DNA of 64,000 bases from Oceanimonas aquatica (GCF_030732065.1 NZ_JAVBHX010000001.1:248001-312000), one strand, 5' to 3'. Shown: positions 53,645-63,004, counted from the stretch's first letter. Translations and numbers: made by a program. The notes: generated by a model from the letters alone, not told the origin.

Positions 53645-54259
53645 TCAGATGTCCTTTTTCAACCGGTGTTTGTAGTAATGATGCACCTTGGCCACCTTGG
53701 GCTGGGCCACGGCGGCGATATAGGGCTGGTTGGGATTACGGGCGGCGTAGTCCTGGTGGTAATCCTCGGCGGGATAAAAGGCCTCCAGCGGCTCCAGGGT
53801 GGTGACAATGGGCCGATGAAAGGCTCCCGCCTGCTCCAGCAGGGCAATGTAGTCCTGCACCAGGGTGCGTTCCTGCTCATCCTGCCAGAATACCGCCGAG
53901 CGGTACTGGGTGCCGGTGTCGTGGCCCTGGCGGTTGAGCTGGGTGGGATCGTGGGCGATGCCGAAAAACACCTTTAACAGAGTGGCCGGCCCGATGCGGG
54001 TGCTGTCGTAGGTGATTTGAATGGCTTCGGCGTGGCGGGTGGTGCCGGTGCACACCGCCTGGTAGTTGGCGCTGCCGGCATCGCCGCCGGCATAGCCGGA
54101 GATCACGTCAAGCACGCCATCGAGCTGGCGGTATACCGCCTCGGTGCACCAGAAACAGCCACCGGCCAGCACCAGTGTGCGTTCGCCGCGGTGGCGAAAG
54201 GCGCTGTCGTCGATATCGGGAAAATCACTGGGCAACAGGCCCAGAACCTCGTCGCTCAT
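53645..54259 (-). CDS. msrA: Peptide-methionine (S)-S-oxide reductase
   Basis: 204 residues from ATG 54259 with a strong AGGAGGAG site; a longer frame upstream reads through proline-rich non-family sequence. Catalytic Cys in [18 protein letters not shown], then [31 protein letters not shown], the usual MsrA pattern. The N-terminal extension of about 25 residues is as in E. coli MsrA. First gene of msrAB. Confidence 0.96.
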   Translation of the reverse strand: MSDEVLGLLPSDFPDIDDSAFRHRGERTLVLAGGCFWCTEAVYRQLDGVLDVISGYAGGDAGSANYQAVCTGTTRHAEAIQITYDSTRIGPATLLKVFFGIAHDPTQLNRQGHDTGTQYRSAVFWQDEQERTLVQDYIALLEQAGAFHRPIVTTLEPLEAFYPAEDYHQDYAARNPNQPYIAAVAQPKVAKVHHYYKHRLKKDI

Positions 54260-54383
54260 GGGGTTCTCCTCCTCAGGGTATCGGCCTACGTTACCATAGC
54301 CAAAGGTCGGGGCAAGGCTCACTGTTGCCTTGCGGCGCATCCTGTTAATCTTGGCACCTTTGTTGATTTGAATCCGGAAAACT

Positions 54384-55163
54384 ATGGAACTGGATCTGCT
54401 GACCCTGGGCTTGCTGGCGCTGGCGGCCCTGCTGGCCGGTTTTATTGATGCCATCGCCGGCGGCGGAGGCCTGATCACGGTGCCGGCGCTGCTGGCCACC
54501 GGCATGCCTCCCACCATGGCGCTGGCCACCAACAAGCTGCAAAGTTGCTTCGGCTCCTTTTCGGCCTCCTTTTACTATTTGCGCCGGGGGCTGATTGACT
54601 GGCGCATCATGAAATGGGCGGTGGCCTGCACCTTTGTCGGCAGCATGCTGGGCACCCTGCTGGTGCAGCGCATCGACGCTTCTGTGCTGGAAAAGGTGCT
54701 GCCCTTTCTGCTGGCGGCCTTTGCCCTGTATTTTTTGTTTTCGCCGCGAGTGGGCGATGAAGACCGGCAGCGCCGGCTGGGGATCATTCCCTTTGCGCTG
54801 GTGGTGGGCACCGGTGTGGGCTTTTATGACGGCTTTTTCGGCCCCGGCACCGGCTCCTTTTTTGCGCTTGGGTTTATCGCCCTGGCCGGCTACAGCATGG
54901 GCAGGGCCACGGCCCATACCAAGTTGCTGAACTTTACCTCCAACATTGCCTCGCTGCTGTTTTTTATACTGGGCGGCCAGGTGGTCTGGGTGGCCGGTCT
55001 GACCATGGCCGGCGGCCAGTTTCTGGGAGCGCGGCTCGGCTCCAACATGGTGGTGACCCGGGGCAGCCGTATTATTCGCCCCATGCTGGTGACGGTATCC
55101 CTGGTGATGTCGGCGCGGCTGTTATGGCAGCAATACCCGCAACTGTTCAGCTGGATAAGCTGA
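54384..55163 (+). CDS. yfcA: TauE/SafE family transporter (YfcA-like)
   Basis: 259 residues, about eight membrane helices. Begins LLALAALLAGFIDAIAGGGGLITVPALLATGMPP, the family signature, with a second copy GVGFYDGFFGPGTGSFFALGFIALAGYS in the other half. Members move sulfite, sulfonates or thiosulfate-like anions. Substrate unknown. btuC starts one base after the stop. Confidence 0.85.
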   Translation: MELDLLTLGLLALAALLAGFIDAIAGGGGLITVPALLATGMPPTMALATNKLQSCFGSFSASFYYLRRGLIDWRIMKWAVACTFVGSMLGTLLVQRIDASVLEKVLPFLLAAFALYFLFSPRVGDEDRQRRLGIIPFALVVGTGVGFYDGFFGPGTGSFFALGFIALAGYSMGRATAHTKLLNFTSNIASLLFFILGGQVVWVAGLTMAGGQFLGARLGSNMVVTRGSRIIRPMLVTVSLVMSARLLWQQYPQLFSWIS

Positions 55164-55164
55164 G

Positions 55165-56190
55165 ATGAGCGGTGACACAACCGGCCTGCATGGCCTGCTT
55201 GGTGCCCAGCAGCGGCGTTATCGCCGCTGGCTGCTGGGCTTGGGCCTGATGCTGGCGGCGGCCATGCTGCTCAGCCTGCAGTCCGGCGCCGTGGGCGTGG
55301 GACTGGAGGTGCTGTGGCAGCCGGTGTCGGCGCTGGAGCAACAGGTATTCTGGCAGCTGCGGCTGCCCCGCACCCTGCTGGCGGTGTTGGTGGGGGCCAG
55401 CCTGGCGCTGTGTGGTGCGGTATTGCAGGTGCTGCTGCACAACCCCCTGGCCGAGCCCGGGCTTATCGGTATTTCCAGCGGCGCCAGCCTGGCGGCGGTG
55501 CTGACCCTGTCGCTGGCGGGCTGGCTGGGCTGGACACTACCCCACTGGGGGGTGTCGCTGGCGGCCTTTGCCGGCGCCCTGATAGTGACCATGCTGCTGA
55601 TGCTGCTGGCCCGGCGCCGGCTGGGGCAGGGGGCCCTGCTGCTGTTTGGGGTGGCGGTGGGCATTTTTGCCAATGCCATTCTGACCTGGCTGCTGTACCT
55701 GGCCGACGATGCCTCGCTGCGCACCTTTCTGTTCTGGATGATGGGTAGTCTGGGTTATGGCCAGCGACTGTCCTGGGGCTGGTGGTTGCCGGCGGCCCTG
55801 GCGTTGCTGTGGCTGGTGCGCCAGGGCGGCCGGCTGGATTTGCTGGCGCTGGGGGAGCAACAGGCCCGGCTGCTGGGCCTGGACGCTCACGCATTGCGGC
55901 CCAAACTGGTACTGGCGGTGTGCCTGCTGACCGCCTTCAGCGTGGCCATGGCCGGGGTCATCGGGTTTGTCGGCCTGGTGGTGCCGCACCTGTTGCGGTT
56001 GCTCGCCGGCGGGCGTCAGCGCTTTCTGCTGCCGGCCTCGGCGCTGGCCGGTGCCGCCTTGCTGGCGCTTGCGGACGTGGTGGCCCGGCAAACCCTGGTC
56101 AGCGGCGAACTGCCCATTGGCGCCGTTACCTCCACCCTGGGAGCCCCGGTATTTGTCTGGTTACTGGTGAAACGCCATGCTGACGCTTGA
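55165..56190 (+). CDS. btuC: Vitamin B12 ABC transporter permease
   Basis: 341 residues with about ten helices. FecCD-type permease: RLPRTLLAVLVGASLALCGAVLQVLLHNPLAEPGLIGISSGAS, FWMMGSLG, ALGEQQARLLGLD and GFVGLVVPHLLR. The match to E. coli BtuC runs through the whole length, including the terminal VTSTLGAPVFVWLL. A siderophore permease cannot be fully excluded. Overlaps the ATPase gene by 14 bases. No btuF or btuB in the window. Confidence 0.88.
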   Translation: MSGDTTGLHGLLGAQQRRYRRWLLGLGLMLAAAMLLSLQSGAVGVGLEVLWQPVSALEQQVFWQLRLPRTLLAVLVGASLALCGAVLQVLLHNPLAEPGLIGISSGASLAAVLTLSLAGWLGWTLPHWGVSLAAFAGALIVTMLLMLLARRRLGQGALLLFGVAVGIFANAILTWLLYLADDASLRTFLFWMMGSLGYGQRLSWGWWLPAALALLWLVRQGGRLDLLALGEQQARLLGLDAHALRPKLVLAVCLLTAFSVAMAGVIGFVGLVVPHLLRLLAGGRQRFLLPASALAGAALLALADVVARQTLVSGELPIGAVTSTLGAPVFVWLLVKRHADA

Positions 56191-56956
56191 TGCGCTGAAG
56201 GTTGAACACAGGGTCGGGCCAGTGAGCGGGCGGCTTTCCGCCGGTCGCCTGACCCTGCTGGTGGGCCCCAATGGCAGCGGCAAGTCGAGCCTGCTGCTGG
56301 CCGCCGCCGGGCTGCTGCAGGCCGACGGCCATGTTCGGTTGAACGGTGACCTGCTGGACTCACTGGATCTGGCGGAGCTGGCGCACTTGCGGGCCATGCT
56401 GGTGCAACACTCGGTGCTGCCCGCCGGATTAAAAGGCTATGAGCTGCTGGCATTGGGTGAGCATGGTGACGTCAGCGAAGCCGGCTGTGAGGAAATGGCG
56501 CGGTTAAGCGGCTTTCTCAAGCTGGATAACCTGTATGCCCGCTCGTTGTCGGCGCTGTCCGGCGGCGAGCAGCAACGGTTACTGATTGCCAAAACCCTGC
56601 TGCAGGTGTCGCCCCGTCTGAACCCCGAGGCCCGGGTACTGCTGCTGGATGAGCCGCTGGCGGGGCTCGACTGGCAGCATCAGCTGGCCACGCTGCGGCT
56701 GCTGCGCCACTATGCCGAGCAGGGGCTGACGGTGGTGGCCTCCATTCACGACATTAACCTGGCGGCCCAGTTCGGCGATGACATCTGGTGCCTGCACCGG
56801 GGCCGGCTGGTGGCCAGTGGCGGGCCCGAGGTGCTGACCCCTGAGCTGGTGGCCGAGGTGTTTGAGGTTAAGGTCAGGCTGCTGGAGCAAGACGGCCAGC
56901 GGTTGCTGTTGCCGGAAATGACCGGGATTGGGGACTCGGGAATAGGGACTGGATAA
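56177..56956 (+). CDS. btuD: Vitamin B12 ABC transporter ATPase
   Basis: 259 residues. Walker A GPNGSGKSS, signature LSGGEQQRL, Walker B LLLDEPLAGLD and the switch His in ASIHDINLA. Drives BtuC. The last ten residues GIGDSGIGTG are encoded by a dispersed repeat (GGGAATAGGGACTGG) also found at 59606, so the native C-terminus probably ended near LLLPEM and was extended by repeat insertion. Confidence 0.9.
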   Translation: MLTLDALKVEHRVGPVSGRLSAGRLTLLVGPNGSGKSSLLLAAAGLLQADGHVRLNGDLLDSLDLAELAHLRAMLVQHSVLPAGLKGYELLALGEHGDVSEAGCEEMARLSGFLKLDNLYARSLSALSGGEQQRLLIAKTLLQVSPRLNPEARVLLLDEPLAGLDWQHQLATLRLLRHYAEQGLTVVASIHDINLAAQFGDDIWCLHRGRLVASGGPEVLTPELVAEVFEVKVRLLEQDGQRLLLPEMTGIGDSGIGTG

Positions 56957-57074
56957 CCCCAGGCTGACAAAACTCCGTCACTCCGGGCTTGACCCGGAGT
57001 CCATGACATAGAGCACGGTTCCCAGCGTAATACACAGCTGCCTGCAAAATGGATTCCGGCTCGGGGGCCGGAAT
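56931..57074. repeat. Repeat cluster after btuD
   Basis: Contains GGGACTCGGGAATAGGGACTGG (56931-56952, overlapping the btuD end), hairpin CTCCGGG / CCCGGAG (56981-56999) and hairpin ATTCCGGC / GCCGGAAT (57053-57074). The last two delimit a unit like the longer repeats at 35883 and 36945. The remaining bases to 57170 show nothing. Confidence 0.6.
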
Positions 57075-57170
57075 GACTCAGTCATCGTGCGCAGCGAATC
57101 CCAACACGAGGGCGGATGTGAAATGTTATGAATTCGCACGGCTCATCCCAACCTAAGGCACTTTTAGCTT

Positions 57171-58220
57171 TCAGCTCCCCGAAGGGACCGCCTGATAAAG
57201 CCGCTCCAGCACTTGCTCGCTGTCGTTCCAGCCCAGGCAGGCGTCGGTGATGCTTTGGCCAAACACCGGGGCCTTGCCGTTTTCCACGTCCTGGCGGCCG
57301 GGCTCGATAAAGCTCTCGATCATCACCCCGGCAATAAAGCGGCTGCCGTTTTTCAGCTGGCGGGCAATGTCGTCGGCCACCTCGAGCTGACGCTGATATT
57401 GTTTTTGGCTGTTGCCATGGCTTAAATCCACCACCAGGCGAGTGGGCAGGCCGGCAGCGCTCAGGCCCTCGGCGGCCTGAGCAATGCTGTGTTCATCGTA
57501 ATTGGGGCCCTTGCCACCGCGCAGGATCACATGGCCATAGGGATTGCCATCGGTCTGGTAGATGCTCATTTTCCCGTCTTTATCCGGCGAGCAGAAAATA
57601 TGGCCGTGAGCGGCGGCGCGTACCGCGTCCAGGGCAATCTGAATATTGCCGTCGGTGCCGTTTTTAAAGCCCACCGGGCACGACAGCGCCGAGGCCATTT
57701 CCCGGTGGATCTGGCTTTCTGTGGTGCGTGCACCAATGGCGCCCCAGCTGATGAGATCGGCAATATACTGGCCGGTCACCATATCCAGAAATTCGGTGGC
57801 GGTGGGCAGACCCAGCGCGTTGATGTCGCCCAGCAGCTGGCGGGCCAGCGCCAGACCGGTGTTCACATCAAAGCTGCCGTCTAGGTGCGGATCGTTAATC
57901 AGGCCTTTCCAGCCCACTATGGTGCGGGGCTTTTCAAAATAGGTGCGCATCACGATGCACAGCCGGTCGGCATAACGGCGCTTAAGCTCAGCCAGTCGCT
58001 CGGCGTAGGCCAGGGCGGCAGCCGGATCGTGAATGGAGCAGGGACCGATGATCACCAGCAGCTTGTGGCTGTGTCCGGCAAGAATGGCTTCAATCTCGGC
58101 GCGGGCTCGAGTGACCGTATTGATCATGGCATCGGTGAGCGGATAGCGCTCGGCCAGCTGGTGCGGGGTGATCAGGGCCGCCAGCGGGCGACTTCTCAGT
58201 TCGTCGGTAGAGGAGGGCAT
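57171..58220 (-). CDS. aroH: 3-deoxy-7-phosphoheptulonate synthase, AroH-like
   Basis: 349 residues from ATG 58220. First step of the shikimate pathway, PEP plus erythrose-4-phosphate. Class I motifs: LLVIIGPCSIHD, MRTYFEKPRTIVGWKGLINDP, GARTTESQIHREMASALSCPVGFKNGTDG. The segment SPDKDGKMSIYQTDGNPYGHVILRGG follows E. coli AroH rather than AroG or AroF, suggesting tryptophan feedback. No TrpR or TyrR operator could be recognised upstream. Isoenzyme assignment is by memory and moderate. Confidence 0.9.
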   Translation of the reverse strand: MPSSTDELRSRPLAALITPHQLAERYPLTDAMINTVTRARAEIEAILAGHSHKLLVIIGPCSIHDPAAALAYAERLAELKRRYADRLCIVMRTYFEKPRTIVGWKGLINDPHLDGSFDVNTGLALARQLLGDINALGLPTATEFLDMVTGQYIADLISWGAIGARTTESQIHREMASALSCPVGFKNGTDGNIQIALDAVRAAAHGHIFCSPDKDGKMSIYQTDGNPYGHVILRGGKGPNYDEHSIAQAAEGLSAAGLPTRLVVDLSHGNSQKQYQRQLEVADDIARQLKNGSRFIAGVMIESFIEPGRQDVENGKAPVFGQSITDACLGWNDSEQVLERLYQAVPSGS

Positions 58221-58274
58221 TGTATGGCCTGCTTGAAGAATGGCGTGCAGCAGCACAATGCCCTTAACATAACC

Positions 58275-58305
58275 AAAAGCCGTGGCAGGGAAAACCACGG
58301 CTTTT
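58275..58305 (-). terminator. Intrinsic terminator after the VOC gene
   Basis: 11-bp stem AAAAGCCGTGG / CCACGGCTTTT with 9-base loop, 31 bases beyond the VOC stop and 55 bases ahead of the aroH start, so it separates the two. Confidence 0.7.
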
Positions 58306-58335
58306 GAATTTTATGACTGAATTGAGTTTTTGCGC

Positions 58336-58737
58336 TTAGCTGAAACGCTGGCCGGAGATGGCCGGGTGGTAAATGGGCTGGATCACATTGCCGGCGGGGT
58401 CGGTAATGTGAAAGCTGCGGGCGCCGTCACGGTGATCGTGAGGCTGGTCCAGCAGGGTGACGCCCTTGGCCTTGAAGTACTGGAACCATTGTTCCAGCTC
58501 TTCCTTGGTATCGACGATAAAGCCGAAGTGATCCATGCTCTGCACGCCGCTGGCGGGTACATCGGAGCGGCCCAGCGACAGGTTGTCGTTGCCGCAGGTG
58601 AGGTACACCAGGTTGTCGCTGGCGCGATTGAGGATCTCCATGCCCATGATCTCGGTGTAGAACTGGACGCACTCCTCCAGGTTGGGCATGGTAAAGGCGA
58701 TGTGGCGCATGCCGTTAAAACGACCGGGTCTGTCCAT
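58336..58737 (-). CDS. VOC (glyoxalase/dioxygenase) superfamily protein
   Basis: 133 residues, AAGGAG before ATG 58737. Two beta-alpha-beta modules: MRHIAFTMPNLEECVQFYTEIMGMEIL and MDHFGFIVDTKEELEQWFQYFKAKGVTLL, ending FHITDPAGNVIQPI. Candidate metal ligands are His in HIAF, His in DHFG and a late acidic position, but the final Glu is not clear. Enzyme activity unknown. Divergent from an ABM-domain gene. Confidence 0.85.
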   Translation of the reverse strand: MDRPGRFNGMRHIAFTMPNLEECVQFYTEIMGMEILNRASDNLVYLTCGNDNLSLGRSDVPASGVQSMDHFGFIVDTKEELEQWFQYFKAKGVTLLDQPHDHRDGARSFHITDPAGNVIQPIYHPAISGQRFS

Positions 58738-58810
58738 TCTGGGCTCCTTGGAAGTTACCTGAATATTTGTGTACTATTTGTTGAAATTACATAAACAATT
58801 GGAGTTTACA

Positions 58811-59113
58811 ATGTATTCAATTATTGTCAAAACCAAGCTCAAGCCCGGCACTACCGACACCTTCCTCGACGCCATGCTGCCCAACGCCGAAGCCTCCGTG
58901 CGTGATGAGCCCGGCTGCCACACCTTTGACGTGCTGCAGGACCGTACCGATCCCGAGCTGTTCTGGCTCTATGAAATCTATCAGGACGAAGCCGCCCTGG
59001 CCGCTCACAAGGAAACCCCGCACTACAAGGCCAGTCGCGCCGTGGTCAACGAACTGATTGCCGAGCAGTCGGTGATCCGTGCCGACGTGCTGGCGGTCAA
59101 TCCGGCCCGTTAA
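58811..59113 (+). CDS. ABM-domain (antibiotic biosynthesis monooxygenase-like) protein
   Basis: 100 residues from ATG 58811 with GGAG ten bases upstream. Single ferredoxin-like ABM fold: YSIIVKTKLKPGTTDTFLDAMLPNAEASVRDEPGCHTFDVLQDRTDPELFWLYEIYQDEAALAAHKETPHY. Similar to YgiN/LsrG-type small oxygenases or isomerases. Divergent VOC gene suggests a shared stress or detoxification role, inferred only. Confidence 0.85.
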   Translation: MYSIIVKTKLKPGTTDTFLDAMLPNAEASVRDEPGCHTFDVLQDRTDPELFWLYEIYQDEAALAAHKETPHYKASRAVVNELIAEQSVIRADVLAVNPAR

Positions 59114-59119
59114 TCCATT

Positions 59120-59605
59120 ATGGACATCATGACCCGGCTGGCGGACTGGCACATTACCCCGCCGCTGATTGAGCACCCGCCGCTGCACACCTGCGACGAC
59201 GCCGACCGCCTGCTGGTGGACAGGCCCGGTACCCGGCTGAAAAATCTGTTTCTGCGGGATAACTATGGCCGCAGGCATGCGTTGTTGCTCACGCGGCACG
59301 ACAAGCAGGTGGATCTCAAGGCGCTGTCGCGTCAGCAGGGCTGGTCGCGGCTGGGCTTTGCCTCGCCTGAGCGGCTGGAGCGCTACCTTGGCGTGGCCCC
59401 GGGTCATGTATCGGTGCTGGCGCTCGTCAACGACGAGCAGGTGCAGGTGGAATTGTGGCTGGATGAAGAGCTGAAAGACTGCGACGATTTTCACTGCCAT
59501 CCGCTGCGCAACACCGCCACCGTGCTGCTGAGCCGGGCCGATCTGCTGCGTTTTACCGAGCAGACCGGGCACACTCCGCTCTGGCTGCCGGTGCCTTCTT
59601 TTTAA
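59120..59605 (+). CDS. YbaK/ProX-type aminoacyl-tRNA deacylase
   Basis: 161 residues, six bases after the ABM gene. YbaK fold: HTCDDADRLLVDRPGTRLKNLFLRDNYGRRHALLLTRHDKQVDLKALSRQQGWSRLGFASPERLERYLGVAPGHVSVLALVND and CHPLRNTATVLLSRADLLRF. The PGTRLKNLFLRD and GHVSVLAL motifs are those of the PrdX/ProXp-ala group that hydrolyses mischarged Ala-tRNA(Pro). Substrate specificity inferred. Confidence 0.88.
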   Translation: MDIMTRLADWHITPPLIEHPPLHTCDDADRLLVDRPGTRLKNLFLRDNYGRRHALLLTRHDKQVDLKALSRQQGWSRLGFASPERLERYLGVAPGHVSVLALVNDEQVQVELWLDEELKDCDDFHCHPLRNTATVLLSRADLLRFTEQTGHTPLWLPVPSF

Positions 59606-59935
59606 GGGACTGGGAATAGGGACTGGTCACGAGTCGCCAACGAGGACGGAATGCGAAGCATCAGTGCGGTTGCACTCCGCCGACACGCTTCAAGTACTTC
59701 CTTGTAACGCTCGAAAATGCCATCCATGGCATTTTATGGTCGGCTCCGGCAATCCACACTGCTGCTTCGGTCAACATTGGCGTTGCTTTCAGCGGATCAG
59801 TCCGCTCCGAGTGCTCCAAGGAGGGCAAAGGGTGTCTGTTTAGCCGACCCTCTGCGCCATGGAGGGGTTTAGGCGTGTCGGAGAAACAGTGCCCTTTGGC
59901 CGACGGTGTTACACGGCGTTACAAGCCCGCAGTGA
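59606..59935. repeat. Repeat-rich gap between the deacylase and ttrA
   Basis: 330 bases without a supported gene. It opens with GGGACTGGGAATAGGGACTGG (59606-59626), the unit also at the btuD end, and includes at 59823-59892 an inverted copy of the repeat found at 47228-47315. It also has a GCCATCC ATGGC-type small palindrome near 59730. No terminator T-run was recognised. Confidence 0.55.
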
Positions 59936-62900
59936 TCAAATCGCTTCTATTTTCGCCGGCAGCCCCTGTCGTACCGCGGCACCACTGGTCCAGTCCAGCC
60001 AGACGTTGGCCACGTCCTTGCGGGTGGGATCCATCAGTCCCAGCTCGTTCTGATTTACCCCGGCACCCAGGCGTGGATTGACCGGGGTAGGCTTGCCGTT
60101 GATCACATGGGCACGGGCCCCCAGCTCGGTGTGACCATAGCCGTGTTCAATGGCCACGGCCCCTTCCATAATGCCGTCCCGCACCAAGGCAATACCTTCC
60201 ACACTGCCGCCCGGCGTTGTTACCCGTACCGCCTGACCGTGCGCAATGCCGGCGCGCTCGGCATCCTTGCGGTGAATACTGATGGGGTTTTCCGGGTGGA
60301 TCATGCGCAGTCGCTCGGCCCCTATGCTGGATGAACTCATCAGATGCGACTTGTAGGAAGTCACCAGCAGCGGCCACTCGGCTTCGGAATAATGCTCGCG
60401 CATGGGACTGCCGTCGGCAAAGCGCGGCTCATACAGGGCGGCACAGCCCGACAGCCGTTCACCGGTCATGGAATGAATGCGGGTGCCTATGGTGGGGTTC
60501 CAGATGCACAAACTGTCTTTGGTGCGCTTGTTCATCAGCTCGTCCTGCCAGCCCGACTCAAAGGGGGCAAAACGGCCGCCCCGGCTGAACACAAAGCCCA
60601 CCTTGCGCCGCTCGTCCGGTGCCAGGGTGCTGTCTATCAGCGGCATTAACCGGGCGGCGTTGGTCAGCATAAGATCGTCGGCGCTGGCATCGGGCACCGG
60701 GGTGCCGGCAAAGGCCAGGTTGGCGGCAGCGCGCAGATAAAAATCGGCACTGGTGTGAAGGCCGTGCAGTTTACCCTGATGATCCCGAATGACATTGTCA
60801 CCATATCCCGGCAGCCCCATGGTTTTGCCGAGGTTGATGATAAAGGCTTCCAGCCCCAGATAATCGCCGTTGGCAAGTCTTGGTGTGGCCGGTGTGACAA
60901 CCGGCCAGCGGGCCGTGGTGGTGGCCTGGGGCACGCCGCTCCAGGGTTTGGTGAAGCCAAAGCTCTCATAGGTGAGGGTGTCGGGCACTATGTAGTCTGC
61001 CAGCGCCGTGGTTTCGTTGATAAAGCCGTCGACGGCGATAAACAGCGGCAGGTTTTTCGGATCTTTCAGTTTTTCACCCAAAAACGCCTGAGCCCCACTG
61101 ATGCCGTACAGCGGGTTGGTCATGTGGCTGATCCAGGCCTTGAGCTTGTAGGGGTAGCCCGCAAAGGCCGCCGCCAGGTGTTCGGTGAGCAGGGGGGATG
61201 AAAATGAAAACCAGGGCGCCTTGGACGGATAAGGCGCTTCACCGGCGGCGACCTTGCGCTGATATTCGCTGCTGTTTTCATAGGCAAAGCGGTTGCGGGA
61301 CAGGAGCAGCCCCTTGGGGGCCACCATGCCGTCAAATTCGGCAAGGTTGTAACGAGGGCCGTTTTCCACCGCTGCCACGCCGCCGGCACCCAGCGCCAGA
61401 CCACCTTTGGCATTTACATTACCCAGCAGGGTGTTCAGGGTCATCACCGCCATGGCGGTGTAAAAGGCATTGCCGCTCATCATGCCGCCGTGGGCATCAA
61501 TCACGGCTTTGGGGCCATGGCGTTTCAGCTCCCGGCCCAGCCCTTCAATAATGTTCACCGGCACGCCGCAGCGGGCACTGTAGTCTTCTATGGAATGGGC
61601 AAAGGCCGACTCCCGCAGGCACTGCAGCGCCGATTTTACCCGCACCGGCTCGTCGTTGATGTGAACTTCCCGCTCTGCCCAGAGGGCGGCAGGGCGGCCG
61701 CTGGAGTGGGCCATCAGCTCCCCGCTGCCGGCATCCACCACCAGCAGGGTCCCGGCATCGCCCATATCGAGATCGGCGGCGGTCAGAAAGCGGCCGGCCT
61801 GAGGATGCGGCGCCTGCAGCACCAGGTGGGTGGCGTTGCTGTGGCTGGGCTGACCGGCTTTGGCCTGCGCTTCGGGGCCGGGCTGGGCCAGATAAGTGGC
61901 GTTAATGCCGTCGTTTTCCATCAGCCAGCGTATCAGCGCCAGTGCCAGGGCATCGTCGGTGGCGGGTTTGATGGGCACCCAGCGGCCCCGGCCGTCGTTC
62001 AGCCGGCTGATGCTGTTGGGCAGGGTAGGAGCCACCACCACATAGTCCAGGCCGCCATCACTGCGGGCAGCGGCCAGCTGCCGGCCCTGGCGTTTAAAGG
62101 GGTTGCCGGCCTGAGCCGGTGAGGTGCCGATGCACAGCACAAAGTCGGTGTGATCCCAGTCGGGCTTGCCGTGGGCGAACTTTTTCAGATCGTTAAACAC
62201 GGCCCCGGCCCCGGCGCGAAAGCCAAAGCCGCAATAGCCACCGTGGTGGCCAAAGTTGCGGGTGCCAAAGCTGTTAAAGGCAAAGCGTTTGAGAAAGCTG
62301 TCCCGGCCTTCGTCGCCGGCGTTGGTCACCAGTAGCTGGTTGGCTCTGGGGCCAAACTCCGGATTGCTGGCGTCCACCGGGGTGTCGAGATCGCGAATGG
62401 CGTTCAGGCCATCTACCTGGCCTTCACCAAAGAGATCGCCGCCCTCGGTAATTTCCCGCAGTAACTGCTCAAGGGAAATGGTCTGCCATTGGCCTTCGCC
62501 CCGTTTGCCGGCGCGCTTGAGTATTTGGGTGACCCGGTAGGGGCTTTGCAGTTGCTCGGCCAGGGCCGCACCCCGGGCGCAGGCGGTGGAGCGCTGCTCC
62601 AGCCCGGCTTCACCGGCCAGATCGCTATACACTTCACGCACCGGGATTTCCTGAGCCGGCGGTCTGGGGTTGGACAGCGGATGATATGGGTTGCCGGCAA
62701 TGCGCAGTATCTTGTTATTGACGGTATCGACCCGGGCACGCAGGCCGCATTGGGTCCAGCAGCCAAAGCACTGCACCGGGCTGACCACCTGATTTTCTGC
62801 CATCACCAGCTCGCCGGCGGCGTCAATCATAAACTCCGGGGCCAGGGCGTTGCCGGCAATCCGGTCATTGGTGGGCACACCGCTGGTGCCGTTAACCAGG

Positions 62901-63004
62901 CCCTTAACGGCCTTGCTGACCGGGGTGGCATAGCCTAGGGCAAAGGCGCCGGTACCACCGGCAATCATGCCCGCCTGTAACAGGGCGCGTCGTTTTTTAT
63001 CCAT
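59936..63004 (-). CDS. ttrA: Tetrathionate reductase subunit A (molybdopterin catalytic subunit)
   Basis: 1022 residues from ATG 63004, which has AGGAG seven bases upstream. Periplasmic molybdoenzyme reducing tetrathionate to thiosulfate. The N-terminus KKRRALLQAG plus hydrophobic stretch looks like a Tat signal. 4Fe-4S ligands in QCFGCWTQCG with the fourth in STACARGA. Long matches to Salmonella TtrA as I remember it: GLVNGTSG, NPYHPLS, GKRGEGQWQ, NQLLVTNAGDEGRDSFLKRFAFNSFG, MSSSS, and the C-terminal WLDWTSGAAVRQGLPAKIE. Overlaps the membrane subunit gene by 8 bases. Confidence 0.93.
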   Translation of the reverse strand: MDKKRRALLQAGMIAGGTGAFALGYATPVSKAVKGLVNGTSGVPTNDRIAGNALAPEFMIDAAGELVMAENQVVSPVQCFGCWTQCGLRARVDTVNNKILRIAGNPYHPLSNPRPPAQEIPVREVYSDLAGEAGLEQRSTACARGAALAEQLQSPYRVTQILKRAGKRGEGQWQTISLEQLLREITEGGDLFGEGQVDGLNAIRDLDTPVDASNPEFGPRANQLLVTNAGDEGRDSFLKRFAFNSFGTRNFGHHGGYCGFGFRAGAGAVFNDLKKFAHGKPDWDHTDFVLCIGTSPAQAGNPFKRQGRQLAAARSDGGLDYVVVAPTLPNSISRLNDGRGRWVPIKPATDDALALALIRWLMENDGINATYLAQPGPEAQAKAGQPSHSNATHLVLQAPHPQAGRFLTAADLDMGDAGTLLVVDAGSGELMAHSSGRPAALWAEREVHINDEPVRVKSALQCLRESAFAHSIEDYSARCGVPVNIIEGLGRELKRHGPKAVIDAHGGMMSGNAFYTAMAVMTLNTLLGNVNAKGGLALGAGGVAAVENGPRYNLAEFDGMVAPKGLLLSRNRFAYENSSEYQRKVAAGEAPYPSKAPWFSFSSPLLTEHLAAAFAGYPYKLKAWISHMTNPLYGISGAQAFLGEKLKDPKNLPLFIAVDGFINETTALADYIVPDTLTYESFGFTKPWSGVPQATTTARWPVVTPATPRLANGDYLGLEAFIINLGKTMGLPGYGDNVIRDHQGKLHGLHTSADFYLRAAANLAFAGTPVPDASADDLMLTNAARLMPLIDSTLAPDERRKVGFVFSRGGRFAPFESGWQDELMNKRTKDSLCIWNPTIGTRIHSMTGERLSGCAALYEPRFADGSPMREHYSEAEWPLLVTSYKSHLMSSSSIGAERLRMIHPENPISIHRKDAERAGIAHGQAVRVTTPGGSVEGIALVRDGIMEGAVAIEHGYGHTELGARAHVINGKPTPVNPRLGAGVNQNELGLMDPTRKDVANVWLDWTSGAAVRQGLPAKIEAI

